Shown piece after piece: positions 53,485 through 63,018 of a stretch of DNA of 64,000 nt. The translations under genes were made by a program, and so were the position numbers. The DNA is from Pedobacter psychroterrae (GTDB lineage Bacteria > Bacteroidota > Bacteroidia > Sphingobacteriales > Sphingobacteriaceae): the NCBI RefSeq assembly GCF_004331695.1, contig NZ_SJSL01000001.1:1839781-1903780 (forward strand). Direction: 5' to 3'. The notes under the pieces were generated by a model. That model did no database searches. It was not told the origin of the DNA and worked only from the letters and a program-made list of their open reading frames with translations. The stretch's first letter is position 1, and the number at the start of each line of letters is the position of its first letter.

Positions 53485-55731
53485 TTATTTTCTTTTTCTG
53501 CTGATTAGTATGTATGCCCCAAATAATGCCACTAAAATAGGGGCCAAACCCAGAAATATCATTTTTAAATTTGAAATCTCTTTCTTTTTCAGTTGAATAT
53601 CGTCGTCTTTTGAAGCAGGTCTGCTGGTATCGACCGGAAATTCACCGTTACTAAGCCATTTAAATATCTCAGTTGCAAAGCGGCTGTTCATCGCCTTTGA
53701 AAGTTCGGCGTTCGACATAAAATCAGCATCCCCCGCTATAAAGATCTTTTGCCATTTTCCCTTTATCGATCTGCTTAAAATCACAGCAGCCGGATAGCTC
53801 CCCTTTGTGTCGCCCGATGAAGGATCAAAGCTCAATTCAGACGCAGCGGCATCGATGTTTCCGTATTTGTTCCAGCCGGTAGGCGGACTCAGCAGCAATG
53901 TGTCGGCCTTAAATCCACCCTCAAAGCGGTATATTAAAGCAGATGCACCGCTCATCGCTACCGGCATTCCTTCTTTAGGATTGTTCATCGTCAACTGCGT
54001 GGGTGCATTGTCTTTGCTGGGCATGACCAATGTGCCTTCTTTCAGTCGCATGCCAAACAGTTCCAGTACGGGGTTTATTACAGATTGATGTCCGGGTTCA
54101 GTAGTCACCATCACATTTCCTCCGCTATCTATGTATTTTTTCAAGATATCCAATTCAGCATTGCTCAGGTGCTCTGCAGGATCTGCCAGCAGCAATACAG
54201 CAACATCCTTCAGTTTATCGGGGCTGCTTAAATCTACATCTGCCACCTCGAATCCCTGGTTGATCAGCGACTTTCTTGTTTTTTTTGCATTGGTGATTAG
54301 CTGGTAGTTGCGCTCACCTGTTTTACTGCTGCTCCGTTCATTGTGGCCGGTTACAAACGCGATCTTTGAAGCCGGTACCAGCAACTGCTTTATAGCTGCC
54401 GTTACCTCGGCTTCTGAAGGGAAGGCATCGATTTCATCATAAAGCCTTAACGTACTTTTCTTACCCTTATACTCCAGTATCCGCACCAGGTTATTGTCCT
54501 CCGTTTGCAGGTTGATCAGTTTACGTATTTCTGCAGGAGACATAAAGTCGCCCATATCGACCCCCATATTGTCCGCTACCTTTTCTGCAATTTGTTTCAT
54601 GCTCAGTCCTGTCAGATCGCCCTGATAGATCATATTTCTATTGTTCTTTAAGTCGGTGATGTCATAATAATATACATACTTCATTTCAAGACCGGGGATA
54701 TACCGCCGGTATTGATCAAAACGCGACAGGTCCAAATTCCTCGAGGCCGGAAGCCCTGTATAAACATTCTGGTCTAAGAGGTTGACGTAGGTAGTAATGG
54801 TAAGTGGCCCGTCTATCTTTCTGGCTACCAACTGACTATTCGGGGTAAGGCTTTGGGATTTATTGGCTGTCAGATCTTTATAAATTATGAATCTGGGTCT
54901 TGACGAGAAATATACCAGCAGGAGTGCAGCTGTCACAACGACTGCATATCGGGGTATCTGCTGCGTCCATCGCTTTGCTGAACGGGCGGCTTCCAAACGC
55001 AGGATGCAAAGCGATAGAAATAATGCGATGATAATGAGAAAATAAAGCACATCCCTGCTGTTCAGCAAACCTTTCAACAAGTCGTCAGTTCTCCCCGCTA
55101 TCGATAAAAAATAAGTAATGTCCCGTATAAAGGCCATTTCCTGACCGATAGTGCCCACATATTGCAGACCTGCGAAAACTGCAAGTGTACTGATGGCAGC
55201 TACTACCTGATAGGGAGTAAGGCTGGACATAAATAAGCCAATAGCAGCATAGGTGCAGGTAAGCAGAAATAGGCCCGTCAATCCGGAGATGATCAGTCCG
55301 GCATCTGCATTTTTGATCACCATCATACCTGCAATGGCATAAGCTCCAAGCACAAGGATGAGCAGAAATCCATAAGTGGTGATGGCCAAGTATTTTCCTG
55401 TAATGATCTCTTTTATCTTCACTGGTGAGGACAATAGTAACTTTATCGAACCACTGCTCGTCTCCCTGCTCATCAATCCCATTGTAAGTAAAGGTATGTA
55501 CAGGTAGATGTGCTGCAGTGTCTGCTCAAATAAACCGCCCGTACCCGGAAATAAGGCAAAAGTCAGATCATTTACGTTATTGCCCATAGCAATTGCTTCC
55601 CGGTAACCGCCAAACATGCCCAAAAAACGGGTGCCGCTCTGTACGATGAAAATGATGAGCACCAGCCATGCTACTGGTGAATAAAATAAGATGCTGAGTT
55701 CAAGTCTGGCTATCGTTAAGGTTTTTCTCAT
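53485..55731 (-). CDS. GldF-GldG fusion: ABC-2 permease plus Gldg-family extracytoplasmic domain
   Basis: A 748-residue protein. Residues 1-245 are an ABC-2 type permease with six spans (LELSILFYSPVAWLVLIIFI, SLMSRETSSGSIKLLLSSPV after a GLMSRE turn), matching GldF. After another span (about 260-280) comes a large outer GldG-like region (TGHNERSSSKTGERNYQLIT, VAVLLLADPAEHLSNAELDI), and a final span with an RKRK tail. In gliding Flavobacteria GldF and GldG are separate proteins; here they are one chain. It overlaps its ATPase gene by four bases. Gliding is not implied, since fused forms also occur in non-gliding relatives. Confidence 0.82.
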   Translation of the reverse strand: MRKTLTIARLELSILFYSPVAWLVLIIFIVQSGTRFLGMFGGYREAIAMGNNVNDLTFALFPGTGGLFEQTLQHIYLYIPLLTMGLMSRETSSGSIKLLLSSPVKIKEIITGKYLAITTYGFLLILVLGAYAIAGMMVIKNADAGLIISGLTGLFLLTCTYAAIGLFMSSLTPYQVVAAISTLAVFAGLQYVGTIGQEMAFIRDITYFLSIAGRTDDLLKGLLNSRDVLYFLIIIALFLSLCILRLEAARSAKRWTQQIPRYAVVVTAALLLVYFSSRPRFIIYKDLTANKSQSLTPNSQLVARKIDGPLTITTYVNLLDQNVYTGLPASRNLDLSRFDQYRRYIPGLEMKYVYYYDITDLKNNRNMIYQGDLTGLSMKQIAEKVADNMGVDMGDFMSPAEIRKLINLQTEDNNLVRILEYKGKKSTLRLYDEIDAFPSEAEVTAAIKQLLVPASKIAFVTGHNERSSSKTGERNYQLITNAKKTRKSLINQGFEVADVDLSSPDKLKDVAVLLLADPAEHLSNAELDILKKYIDSGGNVMVTTEPGHQSVINPVLELFGMRLKEGTLVMPSKDNAPTQLTMNNPKEGMPVAMSGASALIYRFEGGFKADTLLLSPPTGWNKYGNIDAAASELSFDPSSGDTKGSYPAAVILSRSIKGKWQKIFIAGDADFMSNAELSKAMNSRFATEIFKWLSNGEFPVDTSRPASKDDDIQLKKKEISNLKMIFLGLAPILVALFGAYILISRKRK

Positions 55732-56669
55732 TTCGTTTGTTCCGGCTTTTTATGATTGGAGAGTTGTGCAAATATTTCGTCAAGCGAGCTTTTTTCCAGC
55801 ATGATCTCCGTCAGTTCCCAACCCTGGTTCATACTGGTTTCAATGATCATCTTTGAAATATCTTCCGACGCTGTAAAATGTAGCCTGATGTTTCCTTCAT
55901 TGGCATTTTCCGCACGTTTGATGTTGGGCAACGCCGCAAGTACCTCCAGGGCAGGGGGCCTTTTCATCGACAAGAGGACCGAATTAGGCATGATGTAATT
56001 GTTAAATGCCTGCATTGTATCAGCAAATACCATTCTTCCGCCTTCAATCATTCTGATATCCTGACACGTGGCCTGAACTTCTGACAGAATGTGTGTAGAG
56101 AAGATGACAGACCGTTCTTCAGCTATCTCGCGGATGAGTTTTCGGACCTCCAGGATTTGGTTAGGATCAAGACCATTTGTTGGTTCATCAAGTACCACCA
56201 GCATGGGATTGTGTATAATGGCCTGTGCAATGCCCACCCGCTGACGGTAACCGCCGGAAAGGTTACTAAGCAGCCTTTTGCTAAAATGCGCAATCCCGCA
56301 TTTTTCTTTTACCGCTGCCACTGCGAAGCGGATCTCTCTGGCAGGGATATCGCGTATCGCAGCACAGTAATTCAGATACTCATCTACATTAAGATCGAGG
56401 TGCAGGGGTGCATGCTGCGGTAGAAAGCCTAATTTTCTTTTTGCCTTTTCTGCTTCTGTGCGGATATTGATCCCATCAATAAAGACATTTCCTTCGGTTT
56501 GGTTCAGAACGCCGCACAAAATGTTCATGGTGGTAGATTTGCCTGCACCGTTTGAACCCAGCAAGCCCAGAATTCCATGCTGACCCACCTCAAAACTGAT
56601 GTCCCTGATTGCCCAGTCTTTATGATAGCGATGAGAGAGGTGCTCAATCTTTACTATACTTTTATTCAT
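55728..56669 (-). CDS. ABC transporter ATPase, GldA-like
   Basis: A 313-residue ABC ATPase with Walker A GLLGSNGAGKSTT, signature LSGGYRQRVGIAQAI, Walker B MLVVLDEPTNGLDP and the switch histidine in VIFSTHILSE. Its closest functional class is GldA, the ATPase of the GldA-F-G complex, and the overlapping downstream gene encodes a fused GldF-GldG, so together they form one exporter-type complex. The pair lies between an ECF sigma gene and its expected FecR partner, 98 bases after the sigma gene. Confidence 0.88.
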   Translation of the reverse strand: MNKSIVKIEHLSHRYHKDWAIRDISFEVGQHGILGLLGSNGAGKSTTMNILCGVLNQTEGNVFIDGINIRTEAEKAKRKLGFLPQHAPLHLDLNVDEYLNYCAAIRDIPAREIRFAVAAVKEKCGIAHFSKRLLSNLSGGYRQRVGIAQAIIHNPMLVVLDEPTNGLDPNQILEVRKLIREIAEERSVIFSTHILSEVQATCQDIRMIEGGRMVFADTMQAFNNYIMPNSVLLSMKRPPALEVLAALPNIKRAENANEGNIRLHFTASEDISKMIIETSMNQGWELTEIMLEKSSLDEIFAQLSNHKKPEQTK

Positions 56670-56767
56670 TTTTTTTGTTTAGTCTGATAGTAAGACAAGA
56701 CAACGTATGCCAAGGAGGTACGCAGATTTTAAAAAAAGAAAAAATGATTGGGACGCCCCTATTGCTA

Positions 56768-57337
56768 TTAAAAGACAGAAAGCATCAGGCAAAGACCAAG
56801 CTTTGTCCGCAATATTTTCAAAGCCTTGGTGACCTGTTTTTTTACCGTTTGCTCAGTAGTGCCCATGATGGCAGCAATTTCTTTATGGCTGAGGTGCTGG
56901 TTTCGGCTCAGCTCAAAGACTTCTCTCATTCGGGGAGGCAAACCGGCTATTTCTTTGTCTATAAGTGCTTTCAGCATGCTTTCCCTTACCCGGTGGTCTG
57001 TTACCACGGGTGCCGATTCGGAAAATTGCTGTATGGAAGAAATGTATTTATTCTGTACATCTTTGCGAACAATCACATTGAGGATGTGGTTACGCACACA
57101 ACTATACAGATATCCCGGCAGGTTGTTCCCTATGCTGATGCTTTCCCGCTTTAACCACAACATAGTAAAAACCTCCTGGATGGTATCCTGGGCTTCTTCT
57201 TTATTTCTTACTTTATTCCATGCATGGTTGTGCAGCACAAATTTATAACGGTTATAGATTTCTGAAAAAGCACTCCGGTCCCCAGATTCGAGTAAATCCA
57301 CAAGTTCCGCGTCAGTAAGAAATCCATAGTCTGCCAT
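56768..57337 (-). CDS. ECF RNA polymerase sigma factor (Bacteroidota SusC-linked type)
   Basis: A 189-residue sigma-70 family ECF factor. Region 2 reads FSEIYNRYKFVLHNHAWNKV with EEAQDTIQEVFTMLWLKRES, and region 4 reads LPPRMREVFELSRNQHLSHK, then EIAAIMGTTEQTVKKQVTKA. This type in Bacteroidota normally sits next to fecR and susC/susD and drives them when the transporter meets its substrate. Here fecR is 3.4 kb downstream, beyond the GldA and GldFG genes. It may still control susCD in this locus, but that is inferred from proximity. Confidence 0.92.
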   Translation of the reverse strand: MADYGFLTDAELVDLLESGDRSAFSEIYNRYKFVLHNHAWNKVRNKEEAQDTIQEVFTMLWLKRESISIGNNLPGYLYSCVRNHILNVIVRKDVQNKYISSIQQFSESAPVVTDHRVRESMLKALIDKEIAGLPPRMREVFELSRNQHLSHKEIAAIMGTTEQTVKKQVTKALKILRTKLGLCLMLSVF

Positions 57338-57393
57338 ACTTCCTTAAAGGGAGGTAATTTATGAATTTTTTCAGTAAACGACATGTAATAGGA

Positions 57394-58416
57394 TTAGCCT
57401 TTAGGATTTCCCCTCCAGTGCAGCTGTCCTTCAAGCAATCTGGTTTCAAATTCATATACCGGATATTTGCTTTCTATCAGTTTAATCAGCATTTGAGCGG
57501 CAATTTGCCCCATTTCAAATGCGCTTTGCCGTATATAAGAAATGCGCGGCGACAAAATATCAATTACGTCTGAATTTGAAAATCCGATGATCATCAGCTT
57601 TTCTGCTTTATCAGGATCATTGTTTAAGATGCGCATGGTTACTGTACTTAGCCGGTCGCTGGCAATGAACAGCGCTTCGGCTCCAATCGAATCTGATAAA
57701 AAGTGGTTTAAGGCTTCTTCTATCTCCAGTTGGCTTCTGCCTCCTTCATGGCAGTATTTTATCAATCTTTCATCAAATTCAATATGGTGATCGGCCAGAG
57801 CGGAAAGGTAACCCTGCAGGCGTTCCACGGTGATCGAAAGCTGCGGTGCATTGGCCAGGTGCCCGATCTTTTTAAATCCTTTTTCGATCAACAGTGCCGT
57901 AGCTTCATAAGCGGATTTAAAATTATCGGTAGTAACTTTAAAGGTTTGTATCTCTTCTATGATCCTGTCAAAAAACACAATGGGAAGCCCCCTTTCATGT
58001 AATTGGGTAATATGCCTGTAATCGGTGGTGTGTGAAGACATAGAGATCAAAATTCCGTCTACTGAGCGGTTGGCCAGGTGTCCAATATTGATTACCTCCC
58101 GTTCATAAGAGTCATGGCTCTGCGTGATGATCACATGATAACCAGCTTCATAGGCGATAGATTCTATCCCATTGATCGTCTGCGAGAAAAAACTATTTGC
58201 AACATCGGCCACCAGTACGCCAATTGAATTGCTCCGGCGGTTTCTTAAGCTTACCGCGATGGGATTGGATTGATAGTTTATTTTTTTAGCATATTCAATC
58301 ACGCGTTTTTTTGTTTCGGCGCTGATTTCATGACTGTTTCGCAATGCCCTGGAAACAGTAGAAGGGGAGATGGACAATGCCTCGGCAATTTGCTTAATGG
58401 TTGCAGCTTGGAACAT
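57394..58416 (-). CDS. LacI family transcriptional regulator
   Basis: A 340-residue repressor with an N-terminal helix-turn-helix (ATIKQIAEALSISPSTVSRA) and hinge, then a periplasmic-binding-type sensor domain (SIGVLVADVANSFFSQTING, GIESIAYEAGYHVIITQSHD). The ATG at 58416 puts the helix-turn-helix at the usual position; a TTG at 58446 is less likely. It is divergent from the GH2 gene and probably controls it in response to a sugar. A small dyad at 58457-58467 in the gap could be its operator. Confidence 0.9.
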   Translation of the reverse strand: MFQAATIKQIAEALSISPSTVSRALRNSHEISAETKKRVIEYAKKINYQSNPIAVSLRNRRSNSIGVLVADVANSFFSQTINGIESIAYEAGYHVIITQSHDSYEREVINIGHLANRSVDGILISMSSHTTDYRHITQLHERGLPIVFFDRIIEEIQTFKVTTDNFKSAYEATALLIEKGFKKIGHLANAPQLSITVERLQGYLSALADHHIEFDERLIKYCHEGGRSQLEIEEALNHFLSDSIGAEALFIASDRLSTVTMRILNNDPDKAEKLMIIGFSNSDVIDILSPRISYIRQSAFEMGQIAAQMLIKLIESKYPVYEFETRLLEGQLHWRGNPKG

Positions 58417-58456
58417 AAACAAGTATAATAAAAAATCGTCTGACAATACATTTTCG

Positions 58457-58467
58457 GCAACGATTGC
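58457..58467. promoter_or_regulatory. Candidate LacI-type operator dyad (GCAACGATTGC)
   Basis: GCAA-CGA-TTGC, a short symmetric element, lies between the lacI-like gene and the GH2 gene, 41 bases from the repressor start. LacI-family operators are often short dyads of this size, but this one has only 4-bp arms. Confidence 0.3.
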
Positions 58468-58577
58468 GTAGTTTTAGTTGAGCTTATTCTTTTTTTGTCC
58501 ATCAGGAGTAATTAATCTTGTCCTGGATGCAGATGAATTTATTGTCATAGCCCTCATCAATAAAACCAAATATACGG

Positions 58578-61352
58578 ATGAAAAAAATAGTACTACAATT
58601 ATTGTTATCGCTGGCCTGCTTCAGTGCATTCTCGCAGGGAACAGTTATTAAATACCTTTCAGGAACAGATAAAGACCATACTGTACAATGGGATTTTTAC
58701 TGTACCGCAGGCAGAAAAAGTGGTGAATGGACAAAGATTGCTGTGCCATCCAACTGGGAGCTGCAAGGCTTCGGAAGTTATAATTATGGCCATGACAAAG
58801 ACAAGGCAGCCGAACAGGGTCTTTACAAACACGAGTTTCTTTCAGAAAACTGGACAAACAAAAGGGTGTTTATTGTATTTGAAGGGTCCATGACCGATAC
58901 CAAGGTGATGATTAACGGCAAAGAGGCCGGCCCAATACATCAGGGCAGCTTTTACCGTTTTAAATATGATATTACTGATTTATTGAAGCCAAGCGGTAAG
59001 AACCTGCTGGAGGTTACTGTATCCAAAATGTCTACCAATACCTCTGTCAATACTGCCGAGCGCAAGAGCGATTTTTGGGTGTTCGGAGGGATTTTCAGGC
59101 CTGTATACCTGGAGATTGTCCCCAATACTTTCATTGAGCGGACAGCTGTAAACGCCAAAGCCGACGGCTCATTTCAGATAGACGTATACACACAGCAACT
59201 AAAGGGCGATGAAACCATTGAAGGGCAGGTGCAAAAGCTGAACGGTGAAAATGTAGGTAAACCCTTTGCTGTTCCCGCAAGCGCGGGAGAGGGGATGATG
59301 CAACTAAAAGCCAATTTTACAAACCCACTTTTATGGAGTGCCGAATTTCCTAATCGTTACCAGGTAGTCCTAACCATAAAAAATAAGCAAGGAACAGTTC
59401 ATAAGATTAAGGAGAAGTTCGGCTTCCGCACCGTCGAACTTCGACTTAATGACGGTTTCTATGTAAATGGAGCCAGAGTAATCATGAAAGGCTCCAACCG
59501 CCATAGCTTTTGGCCGGAAACAGGCCGTACCTTAAGCCATGAAGTTCACGTTCTTGATGCGCAACTGATGAAGGAAATGAATATGAATTCAGTAAGGATG
59601 TCACACTATCCGCCAGATGTGGACTTTCTGGATGTATGTGATTCCCTGGGGCTTTATGTACTGGACGAGCTTACCGGCTGGCAGGCAAAATATGATACCG
59701 AAGTGGGTCGTAAACTGGTTAAGGAACTCGTAATACGAGACGTAAACCATCCATCTATAGTATTTTGGGACAATGGTAATGAGGGTGGCTGGAACACCGA
59801 GCTTGACAATGACTATGCTTTATATGATCCTCAAAAACGTACCGTCATCCACCCATGGGAGAAGTTTAACGGTACCGATACAAAGCATTATCAGGATTAT
59901 AAAGCAGTAGAAAAGACTGTGGCTACCGGCCAGGAAGTTTATTTTCCTACAGAATTTATGCACGGCTTGTATGATGGAGGTGCTGGTGCAGCATTGGATT
60001 ATTTCTGGCGGTTGATGCTCAAACATCCTCATTTTGCAGGGGGCTTCATCTGGGCCTTTATTGACGAGGCTGTGATCCGTACCGATAAAAACGGTATTTA
60101 CGATTCAGATGGCAACCACGGTGCAGACGGCATTGTCGGCCCGCACCGCGAAAAAGAAGCCAGCTACTATACCATTAAAGAGGTCTGGTCGCCGGTATAT
60201 ATAGAACCGCAGCCCATTGATGCTGCTTTCAAAGGTCAGATTCCTGTGGAGAACAGGTACTCTTTTACCAACCTCAACCAATGTACTTTCAAATGGAAGC
60301 TGGTTAAGTTTCCTACTGCAAAAGACAAAAGCACCGCACTTACTACAAAGGCAACCGGCACTCCTGCCGCGCTCAGCCTCAAACCAGGCGAGAAAGGAAC
60401 GCTCAACTTAAAGCTACCTGCATCCTGGGCGCAAAGCGATGCCCTCTACCTAACAGCATACGGGCCTGATAAAAAGGAGATTTTTACGTGGAGCTGGGCC
60501 GTCAGTACCCCGGCATCGATTGCGAAAATAGCGTTACCCAGACCTGTCAGAGGATCGGTGAAGATCAGTGAGACGATCCAAAAAGTTGAAGAAACCGAAC
60601 AAAACCTGATCGTAACCTGCGATGGCATCAGCTACCATTTTGACAAGCTGACTGGCTATATCCAAAAGGTGGTGAAACCATCGGCTACCATATCACTGTC
60701 AAACGGACCTGTACTGGCGGGGATAAACACGGAGCTAAAACAGTTTAAGCACCATAAGAACAGCGGCCAGCATGTTGTAGAAGCCGACTACCAGGGCCTT
60801 GGCTCTTTACATATAAAATGGACTTTTACACCAGGTAGCAGGGTTAAACTAGAATACAAATACAGTCAGCAAGGCGATTTCGATTTTATGGGCATTACGT
60901 TCAATTATCCGGAAGAAAAGATCACCGGTATGAAATGGCTGGGTCGAGGCCCTTACAAGGTATGGCAAAACAGGCTCAAAGGACAGCAGATCGGCGTATG
61001 GCATAAAGCTTACAACAACGCCATTACGGGCGAAACCTTTGGTTATCCTGAGTTCAAAGGATACCATGCAGAAGTAAACTGGGTGACCATACAAAATAAG
61101 GAAGCTGGATTTACCGTGTACACGGAAGATAAAAACCTGTTTTTTCAAATGCTGCATCCTGAAAGAGAGAAAGCCGCATTGAAAAATAACAATGTAGAGC
61201 CTGCTTTTCCGGAAGGTAGTATTGGTTTCCTTAATGCAATAAGTGCCATTGGTAACAAGTTTCAGTCGGCCACCCAAATGGGTCCTCAAAGCCAGAAGGT
61301 GAAAGCCAGTGGTGAGCCTGTCAGCGGTACCTTATGGTTTGATTTTCAGTGA
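58578..61352 (+). CDS. Glycoside hydrolase family 2 enzyme (beta-galactosidase-like)
   Basis: A 924-residue secreted GH2 enzyme with signal peptide MKKIVLQLLLSLACFSAFSQ. Domains follow GH2 order: sugar-binding (WTKIAVPSNWELQGFGSYNY), immunoglobulin-like, a TIM barrel with acid/base Glu402 in WDNGNEGGWN and nucleophile Glu459 in FPTEFMHG, and a C-terminal beta domain with MKWLGRGPYKVWQNRLKG like the small-chain domain of LacZ. The specificity could be galactoside, glucuronide or another beta-glycoside. It is divergent from a LacI regulator and followed by a sugar dehydrogenase. Confidence 0.9.
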   Translation: MKKIVLQLLLSLACFSAFSQGTVIKYLSGTDKDHTVQWDFYCTAGRKSGEWTKIAVPSNWELQGFGSYNYGHDKDKAAEQGLYKHEFLSENWTNKRVFIVFEGSMTDTKVMINGKEAGPIHQGSFYRFKYDITDLLKPSGKNLLEVTVSKMSTNTSVNTAERKSDFWVFGGIFRPVYLEIVPNTFIERTAVNAKADGSFQIDVYTQQLKGDETIEGQVQKLNGENVGKPFAVPASAGEGMMQLKANFTNPLLWSAEFPNRYQVVLTIKNKQGTVHKIKEKFGFRTVELRLNDGFYVNGARVIMKGSNRHSFWPETGRTLSHEVHVLDAQLMKEMNMNSVRMSHYPPDVDFLDVCDSLGLYVLDELTGWQAKYDTEVGRKLVKELVIRDVNHPSIVFWDNGNEGGWNTELDNDYALYDPQKRTVIHPWEKFNGTDTKHYQDYKAVEKTVATGQEVYFPTEFMHGLYDGGAGAALDYFWRLMLKHPHFAGGFIWAFIDEAVIRTDKNGIYDSDGNHGADGIVGPHREKEASYYTIKEVWSPVYIEPQPIDAAFKGQIPVENRYSFTNLNQCTFKWKLVKFPTAKDKSTALTTKATGTPAALSLKPGEKGTLNLKLPASWAQSDALYLTAYGPDKKEIFTWSWAVSTPASIAKIALPRPVRGSVKISETIQKVEETEQNLIVTCDGISYHFDKLTGYIQKVVKPSATISLSNGPVLAGINTELKQFKHHKNSGQHVVEADYQGLGSLHIKWTFTPGSRVKLEYKYSQQGDFDFMGITFNYPEEKITGMKWLGRGPYKVWQNRLKGQQIGVWHKAYNNAITGETFGYPEFKGYHAEVNWVTIQNKEAGFTVYTEDKNLFFQMLHPEREKAALKNNNVEPAFPEGSIGFLNAISAIGNKFQSATQMGPQSQKVKASGEPVSGTLWFDFQ

Positions 61353-61401
61353 GAACTTAACAGTTAAGACATTAAAACAAATACACAAATACAACCATAA
61401 A

Positions 61402-62604
61402 ATGAACAAGACGCTATTGTTTGGATTGAGCATCACCGCTGTACTATTTTCTTCCTATGCGATTCGGAAAATTAATCCGGCTAAAGAGCCGGCACCGATT
61501 ACTTTAAAAGTACGACAGGTCGCAGGCAACCTGCAGGCGCCTACTGCAATCGTTTTCCCGGGCAATGGCGATATTTGGGTAACGGAACAAACAGGAAAGA
61601 TCCGACTGATCAGGAATGGGAAACTGAGTCCTTCAGCAGTGCTTGACCTGCAAAGCAAACTGCCGAAAATAAACAATAGTTACGAAGAACGCGGTCTGCT
61701 GGGAATTGCACTCCACCCAAAATTTAGTGTCAATAAAAAATTCTACGTGTTTTACAGTACACCATCAAGCGGAAAATTTAACCATACAGATGTGGTGGCA
61801 GAATACAAGCTGGCCAGTGCTGACAAAGCCGATCCCAACAGTGGCAGGATCATTCTTGCAGCCGATAAACCTGACGGAAACCACAATGGAGGCTGCTTGC
61901 AGTTTGGCAAGGATGGCTTTTTATACATATCTTTTGGAGATGGCGGCGGACAAGGTGACAAGCATGGAGAAATTGGCAACGGACAAAATTTAAATACCTG
62001 GCTTGGTAAAATATTGCGCGTTGACATCAATGCAGATTCCGCTTATGCAGTGCCTAAAGACAATCCTTTTGTTGGCAGAGCAAATACTAAACCTGAGATA
62101 TGGGCATATGGCTTCCGTAATCCATACCGGTTTTCCTTTGACAAAGCCTCTGGGCAATTGTTTGCCGGAGATGTAGGTCAGGACCTATGGGAAGAGATTG
62201 ACATTGTTAAGAAAGGCGGAAACTATGGGTGGAGGATAACAGAAGGAACACATTGCTACAATCCCGCTAAAGACTGTGATGTGAACGGGATTACGATGCC
62301 CATCGCCGAATACAATCATAGAGAAGGCGTGTCCGTTACGGCCGGCTATGTTTACAACGGCCGGCAGATACCTGCACTAAAAGGTAAATATTTGTTTGCA
62401 GACTGGACAGGCCCTGTATTTTATTTGCAAAAAGCGGGTGCGGTATGGCAGAGAGGAAAAGTGACCTTGCAAAACATCGCTGAAGGCTCCAAAATAACTG
62501 GCTTTGGGGAAGACCAGGCAGGTGAAATCTACGTACTGACCAATCCGGATACAGGACCTGGAAATACCATGGGCAAGGTCTATAAGCTATCTGGCGGTAA
62601 GTAA
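61402..62604 (+). CDS. PQQ-dependent sugar dehydrogenase (soluble aldose dehydrogenase type)
   Basis: A 400-residue protein. The ATG at 61402 gives a hydrophobic membrane-targeting segment (MNKTLLFGLSITAVLFSSYA). The rest is a six-bladed propeller with GSDH family motifs: ERGLLGIALHPKF, DGNHNGGCLQFGKDGFLYIS, FGDGGGQGD, WAYGFRNPYRFSFD and VGQDLWEEIDIVKKGGNYGW. These enzymes oxidise aldoses in the periplasm with PQQ. No PQQ synthesis genes are in the window, so the cofactor would come from elsewhere. It lies 49 bases after the GH2 gene and could act on the released sugar. Confidence 0.87.
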   Translation: MNKTLLFGLSITAVLFSSYAIRKINPAKEPAPITLKVRQVAGNLQAPTAIVFPGNGDIWVTEQTGKIRLIRNGKLSPSAVLDLQSKLPKINNSYEERGLLGIALHPKFSVNKKFYVFYSTPSSGKFNHTDVVAEYKLASADKADPNSGRIILAADKPDGNHNGGCLQFGKDGFLYISFGDGGGQGDKHGEIGNGQNLNTWLGKILRVDINADSAYAVPKDNPFVGRANTKPEIWAYGFRNPYRFSFDKASGQLFAGDVGQDLWEEIDIVKKGGNYGWRITEGTHCYNPAKDCDVNGITMPIAEYNHREGVSVTAGYVYNGRQIPALKGKYLFADWTGPVFYLQKAGAVWQRGKVTLQNIAEGSKITGFGEDQAGEIYVLTNPDTGPGNTMGKVYKLSGGK

Positions 62605-62697
62605 AGACAAGGAATTGTTTGATATTTTGTAGATTAATTCTAAATAAATACTCGAATAAGGTCAAATTGTTTTAATTTTATGATCCTAACTTATTAT

Positions 62698-63018
62698 ATG
62701 ATTAAAATCTTTGTAGGCGGTTTATCACCGGAGGTCTCGGAAATGGATTTGGTAGTCTTCGTCAGTATTTATGCTGAAGTCCGCACGGTGAAGTTAGTGC
62801 GCGACAAAGCTACTGCAAAATCTAAGGGATATGCATTTCTAGAAATGACCAATCAGCTTGAAGCAGAAAAGGCTGTAGCAGAATTGAATGACATTACTTT
62901 CAGAGGGAATACCCTTACTGTTAAAATCGCAGAAGAGGTGCCTGTTAAAATTGTTAAGCCTACTAAATATGCGAAGGTTAGTAAGGACGTAAAAACGAAA
63001 AGACCAAGGTTAAGGTAA
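62698..63018 (+). CDS. Small RNA-binding protein with one RRM domain
   Basis: A 106-residue protein consisting mainly of an RNA recognition motif: RNP2 IKIFVGGLSPE and RNP1 KSKGYAFLEM, with LVRDKATAKSKG between the strands, followed by a basic tail ending KTKRPRLR. Single-RRM proteins of this type occur in Bacteroidota and cyanobacteria and bind RNA, often under cold stress; targets are unknown. The ATG at 62698 is preferred over a TTG/ATG start 18 bases upstream, because MIKIFVGGLS is the usual family start. RNP1 and RNP2 are both intact. Confidence 0.85.
   Translation: MIKIFVGGLSPEVSEMDLVVFVSIYAEVRTVKLVRDKATAKSKGYAFLEMTNQLEAEKAVAELNDITFRGNTLTVKIAEEVPVKIVKPTKYAKVSKDVKTKRPRLR

Noticed and set aside
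56609..57154. 181-codon plus-strand frame across the sigma-factor gene
   Set aside because: Antisense to a clear ECF sigma factor and spans an intergenic gap; no family features.
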